Positions 17,239 through 25,090 of a stretch of DNA of 50,597 bases are shown here, one piece after another. The stretch comes from an uncultured Alphaproteobacteria bacterium (GTDB lineage: Bacteria; Pseudomonadota; Alphaproteobacteria; Puniceispirillales; Puniceispirillaceae): assembly GCA_937924895.1 (NCBI GenBank), contig CALEYP010000016.1, positions 1 to 50,597 of the forward strand. Reading direction: 5' to 3'. A program made the position numbers and the translations under genes. Positions within the stretch are counted from its first letter, which is position 1. Every line of letters starts with the position of its first letter. The notes under the pieces are model-generated. The model did not search any database. It saw only the letters and a list, made by a program, of their open reading frames with translations, and had not been told where the DNA came from.

Positions 17239-18282
17239 ATGACACAAAGCTACACATCGCCTTACCCAAAATCAGCAGATGGCATAGACCGCCGCCTGTC
17301 TGTCGCACCGATGATGGATTGGACGGATAGGCATTGCCGTGTCTTCCACCGTCTGCTTGCGCCAGATGCGTTGCTCTTCACAGAAATGGTTACCGCTGAG
17401 GCAATTTTGCACGCAGGCGCAGACCGGTTTTGTCAGCATGATGCTTCAGAGCATCCCTTGGCCTTGCAATTAGGTGGGTCTGATCCCGTGCGCCTCGCGG
17501 CAGCCGTGAAGGCCGTGGCACCGTTTCAATTTGATGAGATAAATCTCAATGTGGGGTGCCCATCTGACAGGGTGCAATCTGGGCGCTTTGGCGCGTGCTT
17601 AATGGCAGAGCCAGAGCTTGTGGCCGATTGTGTGGCCGCGATGCAAGATGCCGCATCTGTGCCTGTGACAGTCAAATGTCGTATCGGGATTGATGATATG
17701 GATGATGAGGCTGGTTTGTCTCATTTTGTCGAAACTGTGGCGGCGCGTGATATTTCGCATTTTTACATCCACGCGCGCAAAGCCTGGCTTCAGGGGTTAA
17801 GCCCCAAAGAAAATAGAGAAATCCCACCGCTTAATTATGATAGGGTCAAGCGCCTCGCGGCGGCACGTCCTGATTTAGCCATTTACCTGAATGGTGGTAT
17901 CATCACATCTGACGATGCGGTGCGTTATATTGGTGAATTTGATGGCGTCATGATTGGGCGAGCAGCGTATAAATCACCACTTATCTTGTCAGATATTAGC
18001 GCGGCCGCCTTTGGTAGAGCGCCCCTTGATCGGCTGCAGGTGATTGAAGCAATGGCTGACTATATAGCAGCGCAGCTTAAAGACGGGGCTAGCTGCCACA
18101 ATATCACGCGTCATATGCTTGGCTTTTATAATGGATTTGCTGGCGCGCGGGCCTGGCGTCGTTGTTTAGGCGAAGAGATGCGCGGCGCAGATAATCCAGA
18201 CTTGATGGTGAAGGCGGCGGCTGCTATCGAGGCCAAGCAAACTGCGCGAGACCTAGTCCTATTAGAGAAAGATGCCTCATGA
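17239..18282 (+). CDS. dusA: tRNA dihydrouridine synthase A
   Basis: A 347-residue FMN-dependent TIM-barrel enzyme that reduces uridines in the tRNA D-loop. Family motifs are VAPMMDWTDRHCRVFHRLL at the start, the catalytic cysteine in EINLNVGCPSDRVQSG, IHARKAWLQGLSPKENRE (DusA-specific) and the FMN-phosphate segment NGGIITSD...GVMIGRAAY. The frame can be read further upstream (from 17188), but only through a non-standard ATT. The ATG at 17239 fits the usual protein length. The gene overlaps the following yciB/ispZ gene by four bases. Confidence 0.93.
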   Translation: MTQSYTSPYPKSADGIDRRLSVAPMMDWTDRHCRVFHRLLAPDALLFTEMVTAEAILHAGADRFCQHDASEHPLALQLGGSDPVRLAAAVKAVAPFQFDEINLNVGCPSDRVQSGRFGACLMAEPELVADCVAAMQDAASVPVTVKCRIGIDDMDDEAGLSHFVETVAARDISHFYIHARKAWLQGLSPKENREIPPLNYDRVKRLAAARPDLAIYLNGGIITSDDAVRYIGEFDGVMIGRAAYKSPLILSDISAAAFGRAPLDRLQVIEAMADYIAAQLKDGASCHNITRHMLGFYNGFAGARAWRRCLGEEMRGADNPDLMVKAAAAIEAKQTARDLVLLEKDAS

Positions 18283-18863
18283 GTGATATGAAACAACCTG
18301 AAACAAGTCGGCCAAGCCGTCCTCTTTTGGAATTTGGTCCTCTTTTGCTGTTTTTTGTAACGAATTATGCGGCTGGCATTTATGTCGGCACGGCTGTGCT
18401 TGTCGTTGCTACCGTGATTGCGCTGGCGCTATCTTGGCATCTGGATCGCAAAATTCCCTTAGTGCCAGCAGTGGGCTGTGCAGCGGTTGTCTTATTTGGG
18501 TCTCTGACGCTGATTACCGAAGATGAGTTTTTTATTAAAATTAAGCCAACGGTCATTTCCGCGATGTTCGCCATTGGTCTTGGTGTGGGCCTGTTGTTGG
18601 GGCGCAACCCGCTAAAAGCCCTGCTTGGTAGTCAGATGCGCATGCATGATGAGGGGTGGCAACGCATGACCTATATCTGGATGGCAATGTTTGCAAGCAC
18701 AGCTATCGCGAATGAAATTGCATGGCGGATGTTATCAACAGATGGCTGGGTCAATTTCAAAGTCTTTGGCCTAACAGGTTTGTCTCTGTTTTTTGCGATT
18801 CTGACCGTGCCTGTTCTTCAAAAATACCAAATCGACGATCAGAACGATAAAACAGACAGCTAG
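18279..18863 (+). CDS. YciB/IspZ-family inner membrane septation protein
   Basis: A 194-residue membrane protein with about five hydrophobic segments, matching the intracellular septation protein A family. The N-terminal PLLEFGPLLLFFVTNYAAGIYVGTA and the central LITEDEFFIKIKPTVISAMFA are diagnostic. Members localise to the inner membrane and affect cell-envelope integrity and division. The start overlaps the dusA stop (ATGA overlap), so translation is coupled. The downstream gap to the corrinoid gene begins a new transcription unit. Confidence 0.88.
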   Translation: MSDMKQPETSRPSRPLLEFGPLLLFFVTNYAAGIYVGTAVLVVATVIALALSWHLDRKIPLVPAVGCAAVVLFGSLTLITEDEFFIKIKPTVISAMFAIGLGVGLLLGRNPLKALLGSQMRMHDEGWQRMTYIWMAMFASTAIANEIAWRMLSTDGWVNFKVFGLTGLSLFFAILTVPVLQKYQIDDQNDKTDS

Positions 18864-19048
18864 CCACAGGGCTAAGCCCTTGCCAGATCATGGAAAATCA
18901 ACCTTAATCGTGGGAAATGTCGCACCCGCGCTAGAATCAGTCGAGTGATGCTATTCGTTTTTCACGGTGAAATGATTTAGCTGAAGGTGGAAAGACTATT
19001 AGGCCGCAGGAGAGCTGCGCCTATCATGTACCTGCGAGGGAGTTTAAA
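18864..19048 (+). promoter_or_regulatory. 185-base leader of the corrinoid operon with a possible RNA structure
   Basis: No gene is visible. Close to the start codon lies a small hairpin, CGCAG-GAGAG-CTGCG, and upstream of it a CTGAAGGTGGAAAG stretch. Together they recall pieces of a glycine riboswitch (a GGAGAG element and a CCGAAGG-like element), but in the wrong order and without a complete aptamer. The ribosome-binding site GAGGGAG is five bases before the ATG. I regard the region as the promoter and leader of the corrinoid operon. No known riboswitch can be asserted, and a cobalamin riboswitch box was not found. Confidence 0.4.
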
Positions 19049-19747
19049 ATGGCTGATGAAGACGATATCATTCTATCTGAACTTGATGATGAAGAGCTAG
19101 TCCAGCAAATGCATGATGACCTGTATGATGGCATGCAGGACGAAGTGGTAGAGGGTGTAAACATCCTTCTTGAGCGTAAATGGACTCCTTACGATGTGCT
19201 AACAAAGGCGCTGGTTGAAGGGATGACAATCGTTGGTATTGATTTCCGCGATGGCATTTTGTTCGTGCCAGAAGTGTTGATGGCAGCGAATGCGATGAAG
19301 GCTGGTATGGGTGTGCTACGCCCGCTCTTGGCTGAGACTGGTGCACCACGCGTCGGTACAGTTGTTATTGGTACGGTAAAAGGCGATATCCACGACATTG
19401 GCAAAAACCTAGTATCAATGATGATGGAAGGTGCTGGTTTCGATGTGATTGATATCGGGATTAATAACCCGGTTGAGAACTATCTAGAGGCCCTTGAAGA
19501 GCATAAGCCAGACATTCTTGGCATGTCAGCGCTACTCACAACTACAATGCCTTATATGAAAGTCGTTGTTGATGCGATGGTCGAAAAAGGTATTCGCGAT
19601 GATTATATCGTGCTTGTTGGTGGTGCGCCGTTGAACGAAGCTTTCGGTGAGTCAGTTGGTGCGGACGCTTATTGCCGTGATGCCGCTGTGGCTGTGGAAA
19701 CAGCGAAAGAGCTCATTGCAAAGAAGTTTGCAGCACAAGCCTCATAG
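19049..19747 (+). CDS. Corrinoid (cobalamin-binding) methyl-carrier protein, MttC/MtgC type
   Basis: A 232-residue protein with a helical cap domain (B12-binding-2, about residues 10-95) and a Rossmann cobalamin-binding domain with the base-off motif GDIHDIG, giving D113-x-H115-x-x-G118; H115 should be the lower cobalt ligand. Such proteins carry a methyl group on cobalt between a substrate methyltransferase (MttB family) and a folate or CoM methyltransferase. The first 32 residues contain 14 Asp/Glu and no Lys or Arg, much more acidic than I would expect for this family. It heads an operon with DUF1638, PF13769, MetF-like, MtrH-like and RACE genes. Confidence 0.92.
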   Translation: MADEDDIILSELDDEELVQQMHDDLYDGMQDEVVEGVNILLERKWTPYDVLTKALVEGMTIVGIDFRDGILFVPEVLMAANAMKAGMGVLRPLLAETGAPRVGTVVIGTVKGDIHDIGKNLVSMMMEGAGFDVIDIGINNPVENYLEALEEHKPDILGMSALLTTTMPYMKVVVDAMVEKGIRDDYIVLVGGAPLNEAFGESVGADAYCRDAAVAVETAKELIAKKFAAQAS

Positions 19748-19758
19748 CGTCGGTCCTT

Positions 19759-20379
19759 ATGGCACAGCCCGCTGGATTAACAATCATTGGCTGCGGTGCT
19801 CTTGCCAGAGAATTACTCGACCTTATCAAACAATTTCCAGACGGGCAGGTTGAATTAACCTGCCTGCCTGCTATCTGGCACAATTCCCCTGAAAAAATTA
19901 CACCTGGTTTGGCCAAGAAAATCACCTCTCTGAAAAAACAGGGGCGTGATATCCTTGTGGCTTATGGTGATTGTGGCACAGGGGGCGACATCGACCGGCT
20001 ATTGCAAAAGGAACAGGTTGACCGTATTGCTGGGCCTCATTGCTATGAGATGTATATGGGCAAAGCCGCGTTCGACGCTGAGATGGAAGCAGAGCTAGGC
20101 ACGTTTTTCGTGACAGATTACATGGTTCGGCATTTTGAGCGTATCGTGATGAAAGGGATGGGTCTGCGTGACCATCCACAATTACGCGATATGTATTTCG
20201 GCAATTATACTAGATTTTTATATTTAGCGCAGACCGAAGATGAAGCGTTGCAGCGTAAAGCAGAAAAAGGGGCTGCAGAGCTTGGGTTGCGCTATGAATA
20301 TCGTTTAACCGGCTATGGTGAATTTACCCAATTTATGGGGCAAGCTGCGGGGCAAAGCAGCACGCCTCACACAGAATAG
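19759..20379 (+). CDS. DUF1638 family protein
   Basis: A 206-residue cytosolic protein of DUF1638. It starts with IIGCGALARELLDLIK and contains LVAYGDCGTGGDIDRLL and AGPHCYEMYMGKAAFD, with conserved cysteines and histidine in the last two segments that could hold a metal or thiol chemistry. No biochemical role is established. In alphaproteobacteria and anaerobes the family is often encoded beside corrinoid-dependent methyltransferases, and here it is the second gene of such an operon, 11 bases after the corrinoid protein. A role in loading, protecting or repairing the corrinoid is inference only. Confidence 0.85.
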   Translation: MAQPAGLTIIGCGALARELLDLIKQFPDGQVELTCLPAIWHNSPEKITPGLAKKITSLKKQGRDILVAYGDCGTGGDIDRLLQKEQVDRIAGPHCYEMYMGKAAFDAEMEAELGTFFVTDYMVRHFERIVMKGMGLRDHPQLRDMYFGNYTRFLYLAQTEDEALQRKAEKGAAELGLRYEYRLTGYGEFTQFMGQAAGQSSTPHTE

Positions 20380-20391
20380 GAACCTCTGATA

Positions 20392-20703
20392 ATGGCACAG
20401 ATTACAACTTTATATTGGCGCGATATTCCTGCTCAGGTCATTGCTGAAAAAGGGCGAGGCCGCAAGCGTGAGCAAGCTAAAATTGAGCTTCATCGTCGCT
20501 TTGCACTTGCGATTGACGAGGCGGCTATGCGCGGTGATGCGGCTTCCACAGATGATTATCTTGCTGATTGGCGCAAAGGCGAGCCAGTTGAATGTTCAGA
20601 TGAGCTCGAAGAAGAGGCGCAGAAATTAGCTGCGCAACTAGAGGAAGATTATCCCTCAAGCCGTGTGAAAGAGCTAGTTGAGAATGGTGGTTTTGCGGCC
20701 TAG
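20392..20703 (+). CDS. PF13769-type small 'virulence factor' family protein
   Basis: A 103-residue protein matching the family named 'virulence factor' (PF13769): ITTLYWRDIPAQVIAEKG, a basic GRGRKREQAKIELHRRF helix and the central DYLADWRKG. The name is historical and does not describe a known activity; virulence is irrelevant in this context. The gene lies 12 bases after DUF1638, and the pair recurs with corrinoid methyltransferase genes in alphaproteobacteria (recalled knowledge), suggesting a shared accessory role in the methyl-transfer system. No catalytic residues can be named. Confidence 0.75.
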   Translation: MAQITTLYWRDIPAQVIAEKGRGRKREQAKIELHRRFALAIDEAAMRGDAASTDDYLADWRKGEPVECSDELEEEAQKLAAQLEEDYPSSRVKELVENGGFAA

Positions 20704-20850
20704 TCTGCGACGCCCTAGCCTTCCTCATGAGAGGGCTTTTCTCTAAAGCCGTCATCATGTCGTTTGCGGACGCGAGAAAGGCGAGGCAAGGCGATTCATA
20801 AACCCACCTTTTTGCCACAAATAATCCAGAGTGAGATGCGTCGACGTACA

Positions 20851-20878
20851 TAGCGCATCGAGCGCTAGGTTGTTTTTT
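20851..20878 (+). terminator. Terminator-like hairpin upstream of the metF-like gene
   Basis: TAGCGC and GCGCTA (20851-20856, 20862-20867) form a perfect six-base stem with a five-base loop. It is followed after a five-base spacer by six T (20873-20878). The stem is short, so a weak terminator or attenuator is more likely than a full stop. The surrounding 211-base gap (20704-20914) contains no gene that I can support. Confidence 0.5.
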
Positions 20879-20914
20879 CCGCCCATCAGTGGCGATAAGT
20901 TAAAGGGGTTTTTC

Positions 20915-21814
20915 ATGGCTGTCACAATTGATGATATCGCCAAAGCTGGCGCAGGTTGGTCCATCGAGGTCACACCAGCTGGCGCGGGTAAGGTTGAGAG
21001 CTTTGCTGATGTTTTGGCGCCTGGTACAGATGTAAATGTTACATTCTTGCCTGGGTCTGACCCTGCCGATACAGCGTTGGTAGCAGCGCGATTGCGTGAT
21101 GAAGGGATGCATCCTATCCCACATATCGCAGCTCGTTCTGTGACTGACAAAGCGATGCTCGATTCCATGTTAAAAAAGCTCACAGATGAAGCCTCAATCG
21201 ATGAGGTTTTGATCATCGGCGGCGGTGTTGACAATCCGGTTGGCGATTTTGATAGCTCTATGCAGATTTTGGAAACAGGTCTTATCCAAGATTACGGCAT
21301 CCGTAAGATTGGCGTGTCTGGTCACCCTGAAGGTAGCCCAGATATCCCGGACGATGCGCTGGCAGCTGCATTGGAATGGAAGAATAATTTTGCAGAAAAA
21401 GAAGGTCTCGATTTGTATATTGAGACGCAATTCTGTTTTGAAGCAGACCAAGTCTTGGCATGGGAGCGTGATATTCGTGCGGCTGGTAACAAGCTGCCTA
21501 TCCGTATTGGTATCCCTGGTCCAGCCACAATTAAAACACTATTCCGCTTTGCGCAAATCTCAGGCATCGGCCCCTCAATGCGCTTTATCTCAAAGCAAGC
21601 GCGCAATGTAGCAAAGCTCATGACAGTGCAAGCCCCAGATAAGTTATTGGCTGGTTTGGCTGAGGGTATGGCAAATGACAAAGAGTGTTTGCTAGCCCAT
21701 TTCCATTATTATCCGTTCGGTGGCTTTGCCAAAACAGCGGCCTATGCCAAAGCCGTTTCTGATGGTGCTATTACGCTAAAAGCCAAGGGTGGCTTTGACG
21801 TGCGCCAAGACTAA
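20915..21814 (+). CDS. MetF-like methylenetetrahydrofolate reductase
   Basis: A 299-residue divergent member of the MetF flavoprotein family, which interconverts methylene- and methyl-tetrahydrofolate. It keeps the TIM-barrel order with the N-terminal Glu (WSIEVTP, in place of SFEFFPP), the GVSGHPEGSP and IETQFCFEAD segments and the C-terminal FHYYPFGG. The ATG at 20915 follows AAAGGGG; upstream in-frame codons are not needed. In this operon it would most simply run in the oxidative direction, feeding methyl groups from methyl-THF into the one-carbon pool, rather than making methionine (inference). It lies between the PF13769 and MtrH-like genes. Confidence 0.83.
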   Translation: MAVTIDDIAKAGAGWSIEVTPAGAGKVESFADVLAPGTDVNVTFLPGSDPADTALVAARLRDEGMHPIPHIAARSVTDKAMLDSMLKKLTDEASIDEVLIIGGGVDNPVGDFDSSMQILETGLIQDYGIRKIGVSGHPEGSPDIPDDALAAALEWKNNFAEKEGLDLYIETQFCFEADQVLAWERDIRAAGNKLPIRIGIPGPATIKTLFRFAQISGIGPSMRFISKQARNVAKLMTVQAPDKLLAGLAEGMANDKECLLAHFHYYPFGGFAKTAAYAKAVSDGAITLKAKGGFDVRQD

Positions 21815-21854
21815 CCCCTGATTGACACCATTAAGACGAAGAAAGATTTCACTT

Positions 21855-22757
21855 ATGACAAAGACAGTAATTTCATCTGCAAAGCAGGAAATCACAATTG
21901 GTTTCGACCAGCCATTTTGCGTAATTGGTGAGCGTATTAACCCAACAGGCCGTAAATTATTGGCAGCTGAAATGGCCGCTGGCGATTATAGCCGTGTTGA
22001 AGCTGATGCGATTGCCCAGGTAGAAGCTGGCGCAACGATGCTTGACGTGAATGCTGGTATCCCAATGGCGGATGAGCCACAAATTTTGGCAGATTCAATT
22101 CAATTGGTGCAATCTGTTGTTGATGTGCCATTGGCTATCGACAGCTCTATCGTAGAAGCTCTTGAAAAAGGTCTGTCAGTCTATCAGGGGAAAGCCCTTG
22201 TGAACTCTGTCACAGGTGAAGAAGAGCGTCTTGAGGTGGTGCTTCCTTTGGTCAAAAAATATGGCGCCGCTGTGGTTGCAATTTCAAATGACGAAACAGG
22301 CATCTCAGAAGATCCAAATGTACGTTATGAAGTCGCAAAGAAGATTGTTGAACGTGCCGAAGATTATGGTATTCCTCGCGAAGATGTTGTTGTTGACCCC
22401 TTGATCATGCCTGTTGGTGCGATTAACCTTGCGGGCCGCTCAGCGCTTGATTTGATCATTCGCTTGCGTGATGAGTTGAAAGTGAACACAACTTGTGGTG
22501 CTTCAAACATCTCATTTGGTTTGCCAAATCGTCATGGCATGAATGCGGCGTTCCTCTCAATGGCGGCCGGCGCTGGAATGACTTCAGCTATCATGAACCC
22601 GCTTCATTCTGAAGAAATGACAGCCATCATGGGTGCCAATGTGATGAATGGTGTTGACCCTGAATGCCGCTCATGGATTTCACGCTTCCGTGAACCAGCG
22701 CCAGAGGGTGCAACAGGTGGTCGCGAGCGTCGTACAAACCGTCGTCGCCGCGCTTAA
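21855..22757 (+). CDS. MtrH-like methyltetrahydrofolate:corrinoid methyltransferase
   Basis: A 300-residue pterin-binding TIM barrel. It opens with FCVIGERINPTGRK, followed by MLDVNAGIP (folate-binding Asp), PLAIDSS, KALVNSVTGE and DPLIMPVG, the pattern of methyl-THF:corrinoid methyltransferases such as MtvA/MtgA and the MetH folate domain. It should move the methyl group from methyl-cobalt to tetrahydrofolate. The C-terminus is unusual: the last 11 residues hold seven arginines (RERRTNRRRRA). The ATG at 21855 is used, because the frame further upstream opens only through non-ATG codons. It is followed by a 12-bp hairpin before the RACE gene. Confidence 0.88.
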   Translation: MTKTVISSAKQEITIGFDQPFCVIGERINPTGRKLLAAEMAAGDYSRVEADAIAQVEAGATMLDVNAGIPMADEPQILADSIQLVQSVVDVPLAIDSSIVEALEKGLSVYQGKALVNSVTGEEERLEVVLPLVKKYGAAVVAISNDETGISEDPNVRYEVAKKIVERAEDYGIPREDVVVDPLIMPVGAINLAGRSALDLIIRLRDELKVNTTCGASNISFGLPNRHGMNAAFLSMAAGAGMTSAIMNPLHSEEMTAIMGANVMNGVDPECRSWISRFREPAPEGATGGRERRTNRRRRA

Positions 22758-22786
22758 ACCGGGGCTTTTGCCGATTACACTTTGAC

Positions 22787-22827
22787 AAGACAGACAGGGG
22801 GGAGTGTGGGGCTAACCTGTCTGTCTT
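22787..22827 (+). terminator. Strong 12-bp stem-loop between the MtrH-like and RACE genes
   Basis: AAGACAGACAGG (22787-22798) and CCTGTCTGTCTT (22816-22827) are perfectly complementary across a 17-base loop and are followed by ATTCAT. The T-tract is poor, so this may be a weak terminator, an mRNA-stabilising 3' structure or a processing site that lowers expression of the RACE gene relative to the genes before it. Confidence 0.6.
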
Positions 22828-22873
22828 ATTCATACCTTCACATCATGTATCTGATACGCAATAGGTGCATCTT

Positions 22874-24940
22874 ATGACACAGACAACAGACCAAACATCT
22901 TCGCAAGACCCCGCAACAGGTGATGAACTCAAGATTGTGTTCACGCCATCTGGACGCCAAGGTGCAGTGAAAAAAGGTACCAACCTTTTGCAAGCAGCGC
23001 GTCAGTTAGGTGTTGATGTAGATTCCGTCTGTGGCGGTCGTGCTATGTGTGGACGCTGCCAGGTGAATGTCGGTGATGGCGCATTCGCCAAACATGGTAT
23101 CACCTCATCGGCTGAGAATTTGTCAGCCCCATCAGCCTCTGAGGCGCGATATGCTGAAAAGCGCGGCCTTACTGATACAAGACGCTTGGCCTGTCAATGT
23201 ACTGTCGAAGGCGACCTTGTCATTGATGTGCCAGCTGAATCACAAGTTCATAACCAACTTGTGCGTAAGGCTGCCGATAATAGAACCATTGCCCTCAATC
23301 CACCGGTGCGCTTGTGCTACATCGAAGTGCGTGAGCCGGATATGCATGAACCGTCCGGTGATTTGCGCCGTGTTGTCGAAGCACTTGAAACACAATGGGC
23401 TGACCGTGTGACTGGTGCGATTGATTGTGATCTTCACGTGCTTCGTGAATTGCAGCCAGCGCTGCGGAAAGGCAAATGGGCGATTACAGTCGCGCTGCGA
23501 GACGGGCATCAGATTATTGCCGTGTGGCCAGGCTTGAAAGAGCGGATTTTAGGCGCAGCGGTTGATGTGGGTTCAACCACAATGTCAGCACATATTTGCG
23601 ATATGAATTCTGGTGAGGTGTTGGCATCAACCGGTATCATGAACCCGCAAATCCGCTTTGGTGAAGATTTGATGAGCCGCGTATCATACGGCTTGATGAA
23701 CCCTGGCGGTGCAGAAGAAATGACCACAGCTGTGCAAGAGGGATTGCAACAGCTCATCCAAGGTGGCGCTGAACAAGCGGGTATGGCCGCTGAGGATGTG
23801 ATGGAAGTGGTTCTTGTTGGCAACCCTGTCATGCATCACTTGCTGCTAGGTGTTGACCCGATTGAATTGGGGGGTGCGCCCTTTGCCTTGGCAGTGGATA
23901 CCGCAACCCAAATGCGCGCTGATGAAATTAATCTCGCACTTCATAAAGGAAGCCGCGTCTACGTTTTACCATGCATTGCGGGCCATGTGGGTGCCGATGC
24001 CGCTGGTGTGGTATTGGCAGAAGCACCACAAACCTCAGATAAAATCAGTCTTCTTGTCGATGTCGGCACTAATGCTGAGATTGTTTTGGGTAATAAGGAT
24101 CGTATGCTTGCCGCGTCATCTCCCACAGGGCCAGCCTTTGAAGGCGCGCAGATTTCATCTGGTCAACGTGCCGCCCCTGGCGCGATTGAGCGGATTCGCA
24201 TTGATGCTGAGACTCTAGAGCCGCGCTTTGCTGTGATTGGGTCTGAGATTTGGTCAGATGAAGACGGATTTGACGAAGCGGTGAAAGATACAGGCATTAC
24301 GGGTATTTGTGGCTCAGGTATTATTGAGGTGCTGGGTGAGATGTATCTTGCTGGCATCATCTCAGAAGATGGCGTGATTGATGGCACGCTAGCAGCCAAG
24401 ACTGACCGCATCATCGAAGATGGTCGCACATTTAGCTACCGCGTCAGTGATACGGTTACAGTGACACAAAATGACATTCGCGCCATTCAGTTGGCAAAAG
24501 CGGCATTGCATGCTGGTTTTAAGCTTCTGATGGATAAGATGGATATTGAACGCGTTGACCGTGTGGTTCTCGCGGGGGCATTCGGCACTCATATTGATCC
24601 AAAATATGCGATGGTTCTGGGGATGGTGCCAGATTGCTTGCTAGACCATGTGGTTGCCGCTGGTAACTCAGCTGGGGCAGGCGCTAGAATGGCGCTGCTT
24701 AACATTGAAAAGCGGGCTGAGATTGAAGCTGTTGTTCGTGATATCGAAAAGATTGAAACAGCGGTTGAGGCGTCATTCCAAGATCATTTTGTACGGGCCA
24801 TGGCTATCCCGCATAAGACGGACCCTTATGAAGAACTAACGAAAGCTGTGACATTGCCATTCCGTTCTTTGAAAGATAACGCAGGTGATGCGGCGGAACC
24901 AACACGCTCAGGCCGTCGTCGTCGTCGCCGCGACGCCTAG
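22874..24940 (+). CDS. RACE-type corrinoid reductive activator (2Fe-2S ferredoxin + ASKHA ATPase)
   Basis: A 688-residue activator of corrinoid proteins (RamQ/DUF4445 group). An N-terminal 2Fe-2S domain has ligands C53, C59, C62 and C107 (CGGRAMCGRC with a later ACQC). A linker follows, then an actin-like ASKHA domain from about residue 215 with GAAVDVGSTTMSAHI, LLVDVGTNAEIVLG and VLAGAFGTHIDPKYA. These enzymes use ATP and an electron to return inactive cob(II)alamin to cob(I)alamin, which matters greatly in an aerobe. The tail is GRRRRRRDA, seven arginines in the last 11 residues. The ATG at 22874 (AGGTG eight bases upstream) is preferred over a GTG at 22865. Confidence 0.92.
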   Translation: MTQTTDQTSSQDPATGDELKIVFTPSGRQGAVKKGTNLLQAARQLGVDVDSVCGGRAMCGRCQVNVGDGAFAKHGITSSAENLSAPSASEARYAEKRGLTDTRRLACQCTVEGDLVIDVPAESQVHNQLVRKAADNRTIALNPPVRLCYIEVREPDMHEPSGDLRRVVEALETQWADRVTGAIDCDLHVLRELQPALRKGKWAITVALRDGHQIIAVWPGLKERILGAAVDVGSTTMSAHICDMNSGEVLASTGIMNPQIRFGEDLMSRVSYGLMNPGGAEEMTTAVQEGLQQLIQGGAEQAGMAAEDVMEVVLVGNPVMHHLLLGVDPIELGGAPFALAVDTATQMRADEINLALHKGSRVYVLPCIAGHVGADAAGVVLAEAPQTSDKISLLVDVGTNAEIVLGNKDRMLAASSPTGPAFEGAQISSGQRAAPGAIERIRIDAETLEPRFAVIGSEIWSDEDGFDEAVKDTGITGICGSGIIEVLGEMYLAGIISEDGVIDGTLAAKTDRIIEDGRTFSYRVSDTVTVTQNDIRAIQLAKAALHAGFKLLMDKMDIERVDRVVLAGAFGTHIDPKYAMVLGMVPDCLLDHVVAAGNSAGAGARMALLNIEKRAEIEAVVRDIEKIETAVEASFQDHFVRAMAIPHKTDPYEELTKAVTLPFRSLKDNAGDAAEPTRSGRRRRRRDA

Positions 24941-24952
24941 TCAAAAAGACAA

Positions 24953-25090
24953 TTATGAAAGCGTATCAGCACCTGATTTTTTTAGGGACTGATGCGCTTT
25001 GATATAAAGGCAAATAACAAAGGCAAATGTCAGCGCATAGCAAGGCCAAATAAAGACACCATAGCAATTGATGTCAAAAAAAGCAGTCAT
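24953..25090 (-). CDS. ccmD: CcmD heme exporter small subunit
   Basis: A 45-residue ORF starting inside the ccmC stop codon (ATGA overlap at 25087-25090). One membrane helix (about residues 12-30, GVFIWPCYALTFAFVICLY) is flanked by a short N-terminus and a Lys-rich C-terminus, exactly the form of CcmD, which holds CcmE in the cytochrome c heme-handling complex. Position after ccmC and size support the call despite the low conservation usual in this family. It ends 12 bases from the convergent RACE gene. Confidence 0.85.
   Translation of the reverse strand: MTAFFDINCYGVFIWPCYALTFAFVICLYIKAHQSLKKSGADTLS

Noticed and set aside
18868..18880. AGGGCT-A-AGCCCT palindrome after the yciB/ispZ gene as a terminator.
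   Set aside because: The realistic stem is only four base pairs and no T-tract follows.
18864..19048. Cobalamin or complete glycine riboswitch before the corrinoid gene.
   Set aside because: The B12-box consensus is absent, and the glycine-like pieces are out of order and incomplete. Retained only as a low-confidence structured leader.
20392..20703. Virulence determinant.
   Set aside because: The family name is historical; the gene sits in a one-carbon metabolism operon and nothing suggests pathogenicity.
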